Positions 1 through 9,249 of a stretch of 64,000 bases of DNA are shown here, one piece after another. How positions within the stretch are numbered: the stretch's first letter is position 1; the number at the start of each line of letters is the position of its first letter. The translations under genes and the position numbers were made by a program. The notes below the pieces were generated by a model. It saw only the letters and a program-made list of their open reading frames with translations. It had not been told where the DNA came from and did no database searches. Origin of the DNA: Aeromonas rivuli (GTDB lineage: Bacteria; Pseudomonadota; Gammaproteobacteria; Enterobacterales; Aeromonadaceae). The stretch lies in contig NZ_CDBJ01000027.1 of NCBI RefSeq assembly GCF_000820045.1, forward strand, positions 62,001 to 126,000, written 5' to 3'.

Positions 1-1
1 G

Positions 2-901
2 GAGCTCAAACATTGGTGGCAGGAGCGGGCCAAGGTCGCCCGGCCTCGTCGGCTCTGGCTCGGCCTTATCCTGATCACCCTGTTCACCCTGCTGGCCCTG
101 CCCTGGCACAGCGAGATCAAGGGCAGCGGCGTGGCCCGTGCCGAGCGGCAGCTGCCGGTATTTACCCCTTTCCCCGCCCAGCTGGACGCCCTGCGACCCA
201 CAGGCCCGGTCAAGGCGGGGGAGCCGCTGCTGCAACTGGTGGATCCTGATCTGGCCTGGAAGGTGCAAAGCAATGAGCAGAGCATACAGAGCTACGGCGC
301 TCGCCTGGGCGGCATGGTGGATGATCCCCTGGGGCTCAATGAGCAGACGGCGACGAAAGAGCGGCTGCGGGTGCAATACCGGGAGGCGAGTGCCACCCGC
401 GCCGAAATTGCCCGGCTCAAGTTGCAGGCGCCCTTCGATGGCCTCTGGCTGGATGTGGATCCCCAATGGCAGCCGGGCCAGTGGCTCAACAGCGAGCAGG
501 CGGTCGGCATACTGATCGATCCCGACCACTGGCAGCTCGATGCGTATGTGGCCGCCGACGATGTGGCCCGCCTGCAACTGGGCAGCCCGGTGCGCTTCTA
601 CCCGGACGGTGTCCCCACTCCCCTCTTGGGCACCCTGGTCGACATAGCCCCCACCCGGGCTGGCAAGATCAAGTATCCCATGCTCAGCTCCCACTTCGGC
701 GGCCCCATCGCCACCAGCAATCAGGGGCAGGATCTGGTGCCCACTCAGACCCTGTTCCTGGTGCGCGTCCAGCTCAATCAGGCCCCCGCCAGCTTGCGCG
801 AAACCCGGGGCAAGGTGGTGCTGAGCGGCAGCGAGCGCAGCCTGCTCGGCGAGGCGGCGACCCAGCTCGCCTCGGTGTTGCTACGGGAGAGCGGCTTCTA
901 A
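2..901 (+). CDS. HlyD-type membrane fusion protein, 3' part only
   Basis: The open frame runs from the window edge to a TAA, so the 5' end is missing; 299 residues are visible. They begin with a basic stretch and one hydrophobic segment (nt about 53-112, LWLGLILITLFTLLALPW), followed by a lipoyl/barrel-sandwich region with the typical wording VKAGEPLLQLVDPDL, a short hairpin, a second half-lipoyl stretch (LQAPFDGLWL) and a beta-barrel. This is the periplasmic adaptor layout of HlyD/EmrA-like proteins. The transmembrane segment lies next to residues that continue upstream, so the complete protein may be one of the long forms with an N-terminal membrane (M50-like) part; that is a guess. An adaptor role in an efflux or secretion complex is inferred from the family. 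Confidence 0.6.
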   Translation, partial: ELKHWWQERAKVARPRRLWLGLILITLFTLLALPWHSEIKGSGVARAERQLPVFTPFPAQLDALRPTGPVKAGEPLLQLVDPDLAWKVQSNEQSIQSYGARLGGMVDDPLGLNEQTATKERLRVQYREASATRAEIARLKLQAPFDGLWLDVDPQWQPGQWLNSEQAVGILIDPDHWQLDAYVAADDVARLQLGSPVRFYPDGVPTPLLGTLVDIAPTRAGKIKYPMLSSHFGGPIATSNQGQDLVPTQTLFLVRVQLNQAPASLRETRGKVVLSGSERSLLGEAATQLASVLLRESGF

Positions 902-940
902 GCCTCATCCCTTCCATCTGCCGACATAAATCGCAGACAT

Positions 941-965
941 AAAAAAAACCGGCCATAAGGCCGGT
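941..965 (-). terminator. Rho-independent terminator downstream of glk
   Basis: ACCGGCC/GGCCGGT stem with a 4-nt loop at 948-965. On the minus strand it is followed by eight T residues. It faces the end of glk and also sits just after the HlyD-type gene, with which glk converges. Confidence 0.75.
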
Positions 966-1095
966 AAATACAGTTCAGGCTTTGTCAGGTGACAAACACA
1001 CTCAGCGGGTGACTCGCTACTCCGCGTCCTGCGGACCTCACGGGTCTTGAATGCGTGGGTTCACTATAAGCCGCCGTGGCTTAATTGGGGCTGAA

Positions 1096-2064
1096 TCAGA
1101 GCGCTATCCCCATGGCCTGACGCAGATAGGCCCCCGCCCCGAGCAGACCCGGTCCCTGATGGGTGATGAGGAAGACCGGGATCTCCTTGAGATAGGGCTT
1201 GAACCGCCCCTTGTCTTCGAAGGCCACCCGAAAACCCGAGGCGAGGAAGAACGCCTGGAAGCGCGGCACTATGCCGCCAGCAATATAGACGCCGCCGAAT
1301 GTGCCCATGTTGAGCGCCAGATTGCCCGCGAAACGCCCCATCAAGACGCAGAACAGGCTAAGGGTGCGGCGGCAATCGAGGCAGTCACCCGCCAGCGCCC
1401 GCTCTGTGATGTCTTTTGGCGCCAACTCGGCAGGCTCGCGACCATCGGACTTGACCAGGCCGCGGTAGAGATTCACCAGCCCGGGACCTGAGAGGAAGCG
1501 CTCGGCCGAGACATGACCCAGCTCGGCGCGCATCACCTGCAACACCGCATCCTCTTCTTCCGTGTTGGCGGCAAAGTCCGTGTGCCCCCCCTCTCCCGGC
1601 AGGCTCAACCACTGTCCCGCCGCCTGCACAAGATGCGCGACCCCAAGGCCGGTGCCCGCACCATAGATGGCCACCGGCTTGCCAGCCTGAGCCTGGCCGC
1701 CACCGAGCTGGATCCTGTCATCTTCGCCAAGCACAGGCACGGCCATGGAGACGGCGGTGAAGTCATTGATCACCAGCAGACGAGCCAGTCCCAGGTCGGC
1801 CTGCATCTGGGCGATGGAGAACTCCCAACTGTGGTTGGTCATCGCCACCCAGTCGCCATTGACCGGGCAGGCGATGGCGATGCACGCCTCGCTCACCGGC
1901 ACCTGATGTTCGGCGAGATAGAGGCGGATCACCGCCTCGAGGGAGGGGTGCTCCAATCCGGAATAGGTCTTGGGCAAGGTGATGGTGCCCGAGCTCAATT
2001 CACACAAGGCAAGCCTGGCGTTGGTGCCGCCCACATCGCCAACCAGGGCATGGGTATGCTGCAT
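1096..2064 (-). CDS. glk: Glucokinase
   Basis: 322 residues, matching the usual length of bacterial Glk (about 320). The N-terminal phosphate-binding motif ([12 protein letters not shown]), the sugar-binding stretch ([12 protein letters not shown]) and [11 protein letters not shown] are all present. The enzyme phosphorylates glucose with ATP in the cytoplasm. I chose the ATG at 2064 because GGAG lies five bases upstream; a GTG two codons earlier is also possible but would overlap the ribosome-binding site. It is transcribed divergently from hexR, which in related bacteria controls central carbon genes, so shared control through the 350-bp gap is plausible. Confidence 0.93.
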   Translation of the reverse strand: MQHTHALVGDVGGTNARLALCELSSGTITLPKTYSGLEHPSLEAVIRLYLAEHQVPVSEACIAIACPVNGDWVAMTNHSWEFSIAQMQADLGLARLLVINDFTAVSMAVPVLGEDDRIQLGGGQAQAGKPVAIYGAGTGLGVAHLVQAAGQWLSLPGEGGHTDFAANTEEEDAVLQVMRAELGHVSAERFLSGPGLVNLYRGLVKSDGREPAELAPKDITERALAGDCLDCRRTLSLFCVLMGRFAGNLALNMGTFGGVYIAGGIVPRFQAFFLASGFRVAFEDKGRFKPYLKEIPVFLITHQGPGLLGAGAYLRQAMGIAL

Positions 2065-2414
2065 AATCACTCCTTCGTTCCTTCGTTAAGGGCCCGGCAG
2101 TGCTGACACCCGAGCTTATTATTTGGCTGGGATTCTACCCGAGGCGCTCCTTTGCGAGGGGAGTTGGACACCACAAACGTGCGCGGGCTCACAGTGTTGT
2201 TGCTTTGCAACATTTGTAAGCGGTTTCAAAGGGGTTCTGGAAATTTGTAACCAAAATAACGAAATAATTAGACATGAGTCATACTTTACAGGGCCGAGAT
2301 TAGTGCCGATAAGCGCTTGTCTTGTATAGTCCTTGGTGTAATTGGAAACCTTTTTAGCCCTCTATTTAGTGCAAAGACACTGAAGCTAAATTACAAGAAA
2401 GCCTGGTGGTAATG
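2065..2414. promoter_or_regulatory. Divergent glk/hexR control region
   Basis: This AT-rich gap contains no convincing gene. It must hold the promoters of both glk and hexR. The best regulatory candidate is the HexR-like box at 2381-2395. Confidence 0.55.
2381..2395. promoter_or_regulatory. Candidate HexR operator
   Basis: TGAAGCTAAATTACA fits the described HexR consensus TGTARTWWWWYTACA at 13 of 15 positions. It lies 20 bp before the hexR start, where it could mediate autoregulation. The consensus is quoted from memory. Confidence 0.45.
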
Positions 2415-3269
2415 ATGAATACCCTCGATAAGATTACGAACAATCTGGAAAGTTTCAGTAAGTCGGAGCGCAAAGTCGCCGAGGTGATCCTCGCCTCTCC
2501 CCAGACGGCCATTCACTCCAGCATCGCCGCCCTCGCCAAGCTGGCCGATGTCAGCGAGCCCACGGTCAACCGCTTCTGTCGTCGTCTCGATACCAAGGGT
2601 TTCCCGGACTTCAAGCTGCACCTGGCCCAGAGCCTGGCCAATGGCACCCCCTATGTGAATCGCCACGTGGAGGCCGAAGATGGCCCCGAGATTTACACCG
2701 CCAAGATCTTCGAGTCCACCATGGCCTGTCTGGATGCGGCCAAGAACAGCCTGGATATCTCCGCCATCAATCGCTGCGTCGATATCCTGACCCAATCCAA
2801 GAAGATCAGTTTCTTCGGCCTGGGGGCCTCCTCCGCCGTGGCCCGGGATGCCCAGAACAAGTTTTTCCGCTTCAATATCCCGGTGGTGAGCTTCGATGAC
2901 ATCGTCATGATGCGCATGAGCTGCATCAACAGCAGCGAAGGGGATGTGGTGGTGCTCATCTCCCACACCGGTCGCACCAAGGCCCTGGTCGAGATCGCCG
3001 CCCTGGCCCGCGAGAATGACGCCACCGTCATCGGCATGACCGCCAAGGACTCTCCCCTGGCCCGGGAGTGCAACCTGGTGCTCTCCATGGATGTGCCGGA
3101 AGACACCGACGTCTACATGCCCATGGCATCGCGCATTGCCCAGCTCGCCCTGGTGGACGTGCTGGCCACCGGTTTTACCCTGCGCCGTGGCATGAAATTT
3201 CGCGAAAACCTGAAGAAGGTCAAAGAAGGTCTTCGCGAATCCCGCTTTGATACACCGCACTCTGCCTGA
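2415..3269 (+). CDS. hexR: HexR, RpiR-family regulator of sugar catabolism
   Basis: 284 residues with an N-terminal RpiR-type helix-turn-helix (about 1-77; [15 protein letters not shown] and [22 protein letters not shown]) and a C-terminal SIS sugar-phosphate domain (about 120-250; [14 protein letters not shown] and [12 protein letters not shown]). The match to remembered E. coli HexR is close along the whole length. HexR proteins bind 2-keto-3-deoxy-6-phosphogluconate and control genes such as zwf, edd, glk and pykA, and here glk and pykA flank the gene. The ATG at 2415 aligns with the E. coli start (MNTL/MNML); an ATG at 2412 and a GTG at 2406 are in frame. Confidence 0.92.
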   Translation: MNTLDKITNNLESFSKSERKVAEVILASPQTAIHSSIAALAKLADVSEPTVNRFCRRLDTKGFPDFKLHLAQSLANGTPYVNRHVEAEDGPEIYTAKIFESTMACLDAAKNSLDISAINRCVDILTQSKKISFFGLGASSAVARDAQNKFFRFNIPVVSFDDIVMMRMSCINSSEGDVVVLISHTGRTKALVEIAALARENDATVIGMTAKDSPLARECNLVLSMDVPEDTDVYMPMASRIAQLALVDVLATGFTLRRGMKFRENLKKVKEGLRESRFDTPHSA

Positions 3270-3418
3270 GTCGATGGGGGCCCTGCGCCCCCACTAGGTG
3301 TACCCGCCGCCATTCTGTAGTATTGTCATTTAGCAACAATATCCCCTCAGATGGCGTTTGGGCCTCTGCCCGCCGGGACAGTATTTCAAGTCATATCAAC
3401 TTCAAACTGGAGTCTTTC

Positions 3419-4858
3419 ATGCCAAGACGTACAAAGATTGTGACCACACTCGGTCCTGCTACCGACCGCGAAGGCATCCTCGAGGGGATCATCCGCGCCG
3501 GTGCCGACATGGTGCGAATGAATTTCTCTCACGGCAGTGCAGAAGACCATATCCAGCGGGCCGAACAGGTACGCGCCATCGCCGCCAAGCTGGGCCGCCA
3601 TGTCGCCATCATGGGGGATCTGCAGGGGCCCAAGATCCGTGTCTCCACCTTTAAAGATGGCAAGATCTACCTGGCCATCGGCGACAGCTTCATCCTGGAT
3701 GCCGCCCTCGGCAAGGGTGATGGTTGCCAGGAGCAGGTTGGTATCGACTACAAGAGCCTGCCCGATGACGTGGTGGCAGGCGATGTATTGCTGCTCGACG
3801 ATGGTCGGGTACAGCTCAAGGTTGAGCGCGTGGCAGGCAGCCGCATCCACACCACGGTCACCGTGGCCGGCCCGCTCTCCAACAACAAGGGCATCAACAA
3901 ACAGGGGGGTGGCCTCTCTGCCCCGGCCCTGACCGACAAAGACAAGGAAGACATCAAGACCGCCGCCCGCATGAACGTGGACTACCTGGCCGTCTCCTTC
4001 CCCCGCTGCGGCGATGACCTGCGCTATGCCCGCGAACTGGCCCGTGAGGCCGGCTCCAACGCCAAGATAGTCGCCAAGGTCGAGCGCGCCGAAACCGTCG
4101 CCACCGATGAGGCGATGGAAGACATCATCCTCGGCTCCGACGCCGTCATGGTGGCGCGGGGCGATCTCGGGGTCGAGATTGGCGATCCCGAGCTGGTCGG
4201 AGTACAGAAGAAGCTGATCCGTCACTCCCGTCGCCTCAATCGCATCGTCATCACCGCCACCCAGATGATGGAATCCATGATCAACGCCCCGCTGCCGACC
4301 CGCGCCGAGGTGATGGACGTGGCCAACGCCGTGCTCGATGGCACAGATGCCGTCATGCTCTCCGCCGAGACCGCCGCCGGCCAGTTCCCCATCGAGACGG
4401 TCACCTCCATGGCCAGCGTCTGCGTGGGCGCCGAGAAGCATCCCAGCATCAATGTCTCCAACCATCGCATGAACTACACCTTCACCTCGGTGGAAGAGGC
4501 GGTGGCCATGTCGACCATGTATGCCGCCAACCACCTGGAAGGGGTGCAGGCCATCGTCGCGCTGACCGAGTCGGGCACCACACCGCTGTTGATGTCGCGC
4601 ATCAGCTCCGGCCTGCCAATCTTCGCCATGTCTCCCCACGCCAAGACCCTCTCCTGGACCAATCTCTACCGCGGCGTCACCCCGGTACTGTTCGATGCCG
4701 ATGAGAGCCGCCCCGTCTACGAGGTGTGCCGCGAGGCCCTGGAAGTGCTCAAGGCCAAGGGACTGCTCAAGAGCGGCGACATGGTGTTGCTGACCCATGG
4801 CGACAAGATGGAAACCGTGGGCAGTACCAACACCTGCAAGGTGATGATGGTCGAATAA
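3419..4858 (+). CDS. pykA: Pyruvate kinase II (PykA)
   Basis: 479 residues, against about 480 for E. coli PykA. Visible motifs include [13 protein letters not shown] near the N-terminus, the active-site stretch [13 protein letters not shown] and [10 protein letters not shown], followed by the C-terminal allosteric domain. The enzyme converts phosphoenolpyruvate and ADP to pyruvate and ATP. The ATG at 3419 has GGAG six bases upstream and fits the family N-terminus (MPRRTKIV); an in-frame extension to 3323 has no homology. The 149-bp gap behind hexR contains TGTAGTATT at 3316-3324, a perfect half of a HexR box with a degenerate second half. Confidence 0.95.
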   Translation: MPRRTKIVTTLGPATDREGILEGIIRAGADMVRMNFSHGSAEDHIQRAEQVRAIAAKLGRHVAIMGDLQGPKIRVSTFKDGKIYLAIGDSFILDAALGKGDGCQEQVGIDYKSLPDDVVAGDVLLLDDGRVQLKVERVAGSRIHTTVTVAGPLSNNKGINKQGGGLSAPALTDKDKEDIKTAARMNVDYLAVSFPRCGDDLRYARELAREAGSNAKIVAKVERAETVATDEAMEDIILGSDAVMVARGDLGVEIGDPELVGVQKKLIRHSRRLNRIVITATQMMESMINAPLPTRAEVMDVANAVLDGTDAVMLSAETAAGQFPIETVTSMASVCVGAEKHPSINVSNHRMNYTFTSVEEAVAMSTMYAANHLEGVQAIVALTESGTTPLLMSRISSGLPIFAMSPHAKTLSWTNLYRGVTPVLFDADESRPVYEVCREALEVLKAKGLLKSGDMVLLTHGDKMETVGSTNTCKVMMVE

Positions 4859-4875
4859 TTGCCGCCATCATGATG

Positions 4876-4903
4876 AAAAACGGCTCCCGCGGGAGCCGTT
4901 TTT
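4876..4903 (+). terminator. Terminator of pykA (bidirectional)
   Basis: Long perfect stem AAAAACGGCTCCC/GGGAGCCGTTTTT between the convergent pykA and RND adaptor genes. A-run and T-run on the two sides suit termination in both directions. Confidence 0.85.
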
Positions 4904-4945
4904 GTGGCTGCCAGCCAGCAAACCGAGACCTCAAAAGAGAGCACC

Positions 4946-5971
4946 TCAACTGCCGCGATAGAGTTCGACCTTGTCGCCATCGCTCAGGGTCCCGGCACCG
5001 CGCACCACGACCCTGTCCCCCTGTTTAAGATCGCCACTGATGGCGACCTGGTGCTCGTCGCCAAACAAGATGGTGACCGGCACCCGACTCACCGTCAGGG
5101 CACCCCCCTCCCCCAAGACCCGATAGACCACGCTGCCCTGGGTATTGAGCACCAGGGCATCCCGGGGCAGCAACATGGTCTGCTGCTCCCCCATGGGCAG
5201 CGCGACCCGTACCGGCGCCCCTATGATGTAGTGGCCCTGACTCGGCTTGAGCCGCAGCTCGATGAGCCGGGAGCTGGGATCGGCGCTCGCCGCCCGCTGG
5301 TAATAGGTCGCCTCGCCCCGCAGCGCCCCTCCCTCGACCTTGAGCGTCGTCTGGGGGGCCAGACGCAGGGCCCAGTCGATGGGGGCCTGCAACCGGATAT
5401 CCGGGGCATCCGGGTTGACCAGCTCCAGCGCCCTCTCCCCCGCATCCACGTGCTCACCTGGCTGAATGAAGTGACTGTTGACCACCCCGGCAAAGGGGGC
5501 ATAAATATGGCTGCGGCGGATCTGCTCCTCTATCTGGCGCGCCGCTATGCTCGCCAGCTGCAACGCCAAATTGGCCTGTTCCACCTCGAGTCGCGCCTTG
5601 TCGAACTGGCTGAGGGAGGCATTGTTCTGCTTGCGCAGCTTGTCTTGGCGCTCGAACTCCGCCTTGGCAAAACGCAGGCTGCTGGCCCACTTGGCCTGCT
5701 CGGCGCGGGCCTGCTCGAGGGAGAGACGCAGCGCCGCGGCGTCGAGGCGCAGCAACTCCTGCCCCGCCTCAACCCGGCTGCCAAAGTCGGCTATCCACTC
5801 GACCCGACCACTGAACTCGGCGCTGAGTTCCGCCTGCTGACGGCTCGCGACAGTGCCGCTGACCCAAAGACTGGCTCCGGCCTCCCCTTGTGTCACCTCG
5901 GCCAGGGTGACCGACTTTGCCCAGAGTGGCAGGCTGGCCATCAGGACCAGCCCGGCAATGATCTTGTTCAC
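4946..5971 (-). CDS. RND efflux periplasmic adaptor
   Basis: 341 residues. A signal peptide (NKIIAGLVLMASLPLWA) is followed by the first half of the lipoyl domain (SGRVEWIADFGSRVEAGQEL), an alpha-helical hairpin (EQARAEQAKWASSLRFAKAEFER), the second lipoyl half (IYAPFAGVVNSHFIQPGEHV), a beta-barrel and a membrane-proximal domain. This is the MexA/AcrA fold. I chose a GTG at 5971: it has AAGGAGAGG just upstream and opens directly into the signal peptide, while longer ATG starts overlap the transporter gene end. It follows the RND transporter by 49 bp on the same strand. No outer-membrane channel gene is present, so a TolC-like partner must be encoded elsewhere. Confidence 0.85.
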   Translation of the reverse strand: MNKIIAGLVLMASLPLWAKSVTLAEVTQGEAGASLWVSGTVASRQQAELSAEFSGRVEWIADFGSRVEAGQELLRLDAAALRLSLEQARAEQAKWASSLRFAKAEFERQDKLRKQNNASLSQFDKARLEVEQANLALQLASIAARQIEEQIRRSHIYAPFAGVVNSHFIQPGEHVDAGERALELVNPDAPDIRLQAPIDWALRLAPQTTLKVEGGALRGEATYYQRAASADPSSRLIELRLKPSQGHYIIGAPVRVALPMGEQQTMLLPRDALVLNTQGSVVYRVLGEGGALTVSRVPVTILFGDEHQVAISGDLKQGDRVVVRGAGTLSDGDKVELYRGS

Positions 5972-6020
5972 ATTCCTCTCCTTATCCATGGATCCGAGTC
6001 TCATCATGTCCAACCTCGCA

Positions 6021-9000
6021 TCAGGCCCGCTGACGCAGCGCAACCCTGACCGGCGTCTGCTCTCCCAGTCGCAGGAAGGCAGGCAGCAATATCAACGTAA
6101 ACAAGGTACTGCAACTCATGCCGCCGACGATGACGGTGGCCAGCCCCCGATAAATTTCACTGCCCGCACTCGGGCTCAGCATCAGGGGCAACATGCCGAA
6201 GATGCTGGTCAGGCTGGTCATGGCGATAGGGCGCATCCGGCTCTGCAGCGCATCCGCCACCGCCGCACCGCGATCCAATCCCTCACGCTCGGCCGTGCGG
6301 GTCTGGTGCACCAGCAAGATGGCATTGTTGACCACCAGCCCCAGCAGGATGACGAAGCCGATGAGGGTGAGCAGATCCATCGGCAACGGTACCACCAGCC
6401 CGCTCAGCTTGAGGGCCACCACGCCACCAACGGTGGCGAGCGGCAGGGTCAGCAGCACCAGCAAAGCATCCCTGACCGAGGCAAACAGCCCCCAGAGCAG
6501 CACCAGCAGTATCACCAGCGCAAACAGAAAGATGCTGCCCAGGTTGCCGAGGGCCTGTTGCAGGCTGTCGGCATTGCCCACTATCCGCAACTCGCCCCCG
6601 GCCGGCAGCTCGGGCCGGATACGGGCGAAGCTCTTGCCCTTGAGGGTATCGAGCACCTGCTCCATGCTCATCCCCTCCGGTGGGGTGATATGCAGGCTCA
6701 GGCTACGACGACCGTCGGCACGAAAGATGCCGGAGGGACCCATGTCATGGTCAACCTTCAGCAGCTCCCCCAGGGGGACTATGCCCCCCCTGGGGGTGGC
6801 CAGGGGCACCGCTTTCAGATCGTCCGGATTGCCCGAGGTCTGCCCCATCAGCAGGATGTCGAAACGCTCATCCCCATCAAAATACTCGCCGACCCGCAGG
6901 CCATCTCCGAAGGTCTGGATGATGGTCGGCATGGGGCCGCGATCCCAACCCACCTCGGCGAGGCGCCGGTCTTGCGGCACCAGCCGCAGCTCGGGGGCCG
7001 TGAAATCCAGGGAGGGCTCGGGTCGCACCTGGGCGCCCGGCAAGTCTTGTTTGACTATCTCCATGGCCGTGCGCGCCGCCCGATAGAGTGCAGGCAGGGA
7101 TCCGCCCTGGAGCAACAGCTCGACCCCGTTCTCGCTGTCGAAGCCGCCAAACAGCGAGCCCTGGCCACCGAAGGCCCGGGTATCGGGAATGCCCTGCAGC
7201 AGATCCTTCATCAGCAGGGTTTCCAGCTCCTTGATGCGATCATCGTCCCTGGCCCGCACCCCAATCTGGGCCCCACCCGGGTAGCGCATGATGTAGTAGT
7301 TCTTGAGCGCCGGTTCCTTGACTCCTCTCATGTAAGGGTCGAGACGGGCGATCAGGGTATCGATCACCTCCTCGCGCTGGGCCTTGAGATTGACGCCGGG
7401 GGTAAAACTCATCCAGACATCGATGGCGTCACGCTTCACATCCGGCAGGTAGTTCATCTTGGGCAGCAGGGCCCAGGTCGCCAGCACAGGCAGGCTCATC
7501 ATGGTAAGGATGATGACCCAGCGCCGCGTCGGGGTGCGCGTCCAGTGGATGATGCGCATCGTGGCCCTGTGCCAATGGCCTGCATAGGGATCTGTCAATC
7601 GGTCTTGCCCCATCCAACGCGAGGCCACGGCCGGCAGCACGGAGACCGCCACCAGCATGGAGACGGTCACGGCGCAGGCAATGGTCAGCGCCAGATCCGC
7701 AAACAGCTGGCCTTCGACATCATTGAGCAGCAAGACCGGCAGGAAGATGGCGACTGTGGTCAGGGTCGAGGCCACCAGCGCCGCCCACACCTGGCGGGTG
7801 CCCGCCAGCGCTGCTCCCGCCTTGTCGATGTCCCCCCGCTCATGGCGCCGGTAGATACTCTCCAGCACCACAATGGCGGCATCGAGCACCATGCCCACCG
7901 CGAAGGCTATCCCGGCCAGAGAGATGACGTTGAGGGTCCTGTCCATCAGCTTGAGCAGGCAGAGGGTCAACATGATGCTGATGGGAATGGCGAGGGCTAT
8001 CATCAGGGTCGCCTTGAGCTGGCGCAGAAAGACCCAGAGGATGGCGCAGGAGAGCAGTACCCCCAGCCCCAGGTTGGCGGTGACCATGTGGATGGCGCGA
8101 TTGATATAGAGGGAGGCATCGAATGATTGCTCCATGTGCAGCCCGGCGGGTTCGAGCACCTCGCGGTTGAGATCCGCCACCCTGGCCTTGATCGCCTCAA
8201 GGGCCGCCAGGGCATTGGCACCATTCTCCTTGAAGATCTGGGCTGAAATAGCCTGGTTGCCGTTCTGGATCCGCAGCACGGGGGACGCCTCCCGGGTCAG
8301 CCGCACCTCGGCCACATCACGCAGGTAAATGGGCAGGCCATCGCGCCAGTCCACCACCTTGTCCCCCAGGGTCTCGACATCGTAGCGACCCGCGAAGCGC
8401 AGCTTGTATTCCCAGCGTCCTATGTCCAGGGTACCGGCGGAGACGTCCCAGCCGGTCGCTGCCCGGCTCGCCAGCACGGGGATCTCCACCCCCAGCTCGG
8501 CGGCGCGATAGGGGTCGAAGCGGATCTGGAGCTGGCGGGCATTGATGCCGTCTATCTCCACGGTAGAGACCCCGGGGATACGCTCCAGCTCGGGCTTGAC
8601 CCTGGATTCGATCAGCGGCTGCTGATCATCGATGGTTCCCTTGGCCCCCGGCAGTTGCTGAATGAAGAAGAAGGTGAGGGTGTCGTTGCTGCTGTAGTTG
8701 TTGAGATAGGGGCCATCTATGTTGTCCGGCAGACCGGAGACCCGGTTCAGGCGGGAGATGATCTCCAGCTGAACCCGCTGCATGTCGGTGCCGATGGCAA
8801 ACTCCAGATCCATCTCGACGAAACCGGGGTAACTGTTGCTGGTCAGGCTCTTGAGGCCCTGCACCCCTTGCAGCTCCTGCTCGATGGGATCGGTTATCTC
8901 GGACTCCATCTCCTGGGGCGAGGCCGAGCGCCAGGAGACAGAGATGTTGAGATGGGGCCTGTCTATGTCGGGAAATAGCTGTACCGGCAGGCTGCGAATA

Positions 9001-9083
9001 CTGAGCAGTCCTGCCAAAAAGATGAGCACGACCGAGACCGCCACCCAAATGGGGCGTTCGATCGCCGTCTTGGCGAGATTCAT
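6021..9083 (-). CDS. RND family efflux transporter, inner-membrane pump
   Basis: 1020 residues, the usual RND length. It shows the duplicated layout: TM1 (WVAVSVVLIFLAGLLSI), a first periplasmic loop, TM2-6 (LGLGVLLSCAILWVFLRQL, GIAFAVGMVLDAAIVVLES), a second TM7 with large loop, and TM8-12 (LLVLLTLPLATVGGVVALKLSG, GFVILLGLVVNNAILLVHQ). In TM4 the usual Asp-Asp proton-relay pair reads Asp-Ala, so only one acid is kept. The start MNLAKTAIERP at 9083 follows GGGAAGATGAA and matches RND N-termini; the longer frame is not supported. Substrate cannot be told from sequence. It is first in a two-gene operon with its adaptor. Confidence 0.9.
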   Translation of the reverse strand: MNLAKTAIERPIWVAVSVVLIFLAGLLSIRSLPVQLFPDIDRPHLNISVSWRSASPQEMESEITDPIEQELQGVQGLKSLTSNSYPGFVEMDLEFAIGTDMQRVQLEIISRLNRVSGLPDNIDGPYLNNYSSNDTLTFFFIQQLPGAKGTIDDQQPLIESRVKPELERIPGVSTVEIDGINARQLQIRFDPYRAAELGVEIPVLASRAATGWDVSAGTLDIGRWEYKLRFAGRYDVETLGDKVVDWRDGLPIYLRDVAEVRLTREASPVLRIQNGNQAISAQIFKENGANALAALEAIKARVADLNREVLEPAGLHMEQSFDASLYINRAIHMVTANLGLGVLLSCAILWVFLRQLKATLMIALAIPISIMLTLCLLKLMDRTLNVISLAGIAFAVGMVLDAAIVVLESIYRRHERGDIDKAGAALAGTRQVWAALVASTLTTVAIFLPVLLLNDVEGQLFADLALTIACAVTVSMLVAVSVLPAVASRWMGQDRLTDPYAGHWHRATMRIIHWTRTPTRRWVIILTMMSLPVLATWALLPKMNYLPDVKRDAIDVWMSFTPGVNLKAQREEVIDTLIARLDPYMRGVKEPALKNYYIMRYPGGAQIGVRARDDDRIKELETLLMKDLLQGIPDTRAFGGQGSLFGGFDSENGVELLLQGGSLPALYRAARTAMEIVKQDLPGAQVRPEPSLDFTAPELRLVPQDRRLAEVGWDRGPMPTIIQTFGDGLRVGEYFDGDERFDILLMGQTSGNPDDLKAVPLATPRGGIVPLGELLKVDHDMGPSGIFRADGRRSLSLHITPPEGMSMEQVLDTLKGKSFARIRPELPAGGELRIVGNADSLQQALGNLGSIFLFALVILLVLLWGLFASVRDALLVLLTLPLATVGGVVALKLSGLVVPLPMDLLTLIGFVILLGLVVNNAILLVHQTRTAEREGLDRGAAVADALQSRMRPIAMTSLTSIFGMLPLMLSPSAGSEIYRGLATVIVGGMSCSTLFTLILLPAFLRLGEQTPVRVALRQRA

Positions 9084-9204
9084 TTCATCTTCCCTGATTT
9101 TGTTGTTATCGACCCGCTCCGCGGGCCTGCTTCCTGCCCCAAGGGTTAGGGGGCAAATCATTAAACTGGAAATCCAATTAATTGTAAATGCTCGAAATAC
9201 CAAC

Positions 9205-9230
9205 AAAAAAACCGGCCATCAAGGCCGGTT
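9205..9230 (-). terminator. Terminator of psrA-fadE operon
   Basis: AACCGGCC/GGCCGGTT stem with a 5-nt loop followed by seven T on the minus strand, just past the fadE stop. Confidence 0.85.
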
Positions 9231-9249
9231 GAAACAGTAGGAAAAGATC

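Noticed and set aside
3386..4798. Long open frame (470 codons) antisense to pykA
   Set aside because: High-G+C coding sequence creates open antisense frames. This one is His/Gly/Val-rich, has no RBS or domain and mirrors a certain gene. The same holds for antisense frames over ygiQ, the RND genes, puuB, gabD and gabT.
5853..8126. 757-codon plus-strand frame over the RND genes
   Set aside because: Antisense shadow of two clear RND genes; Gln/His-rich composition is typical of such shadows.
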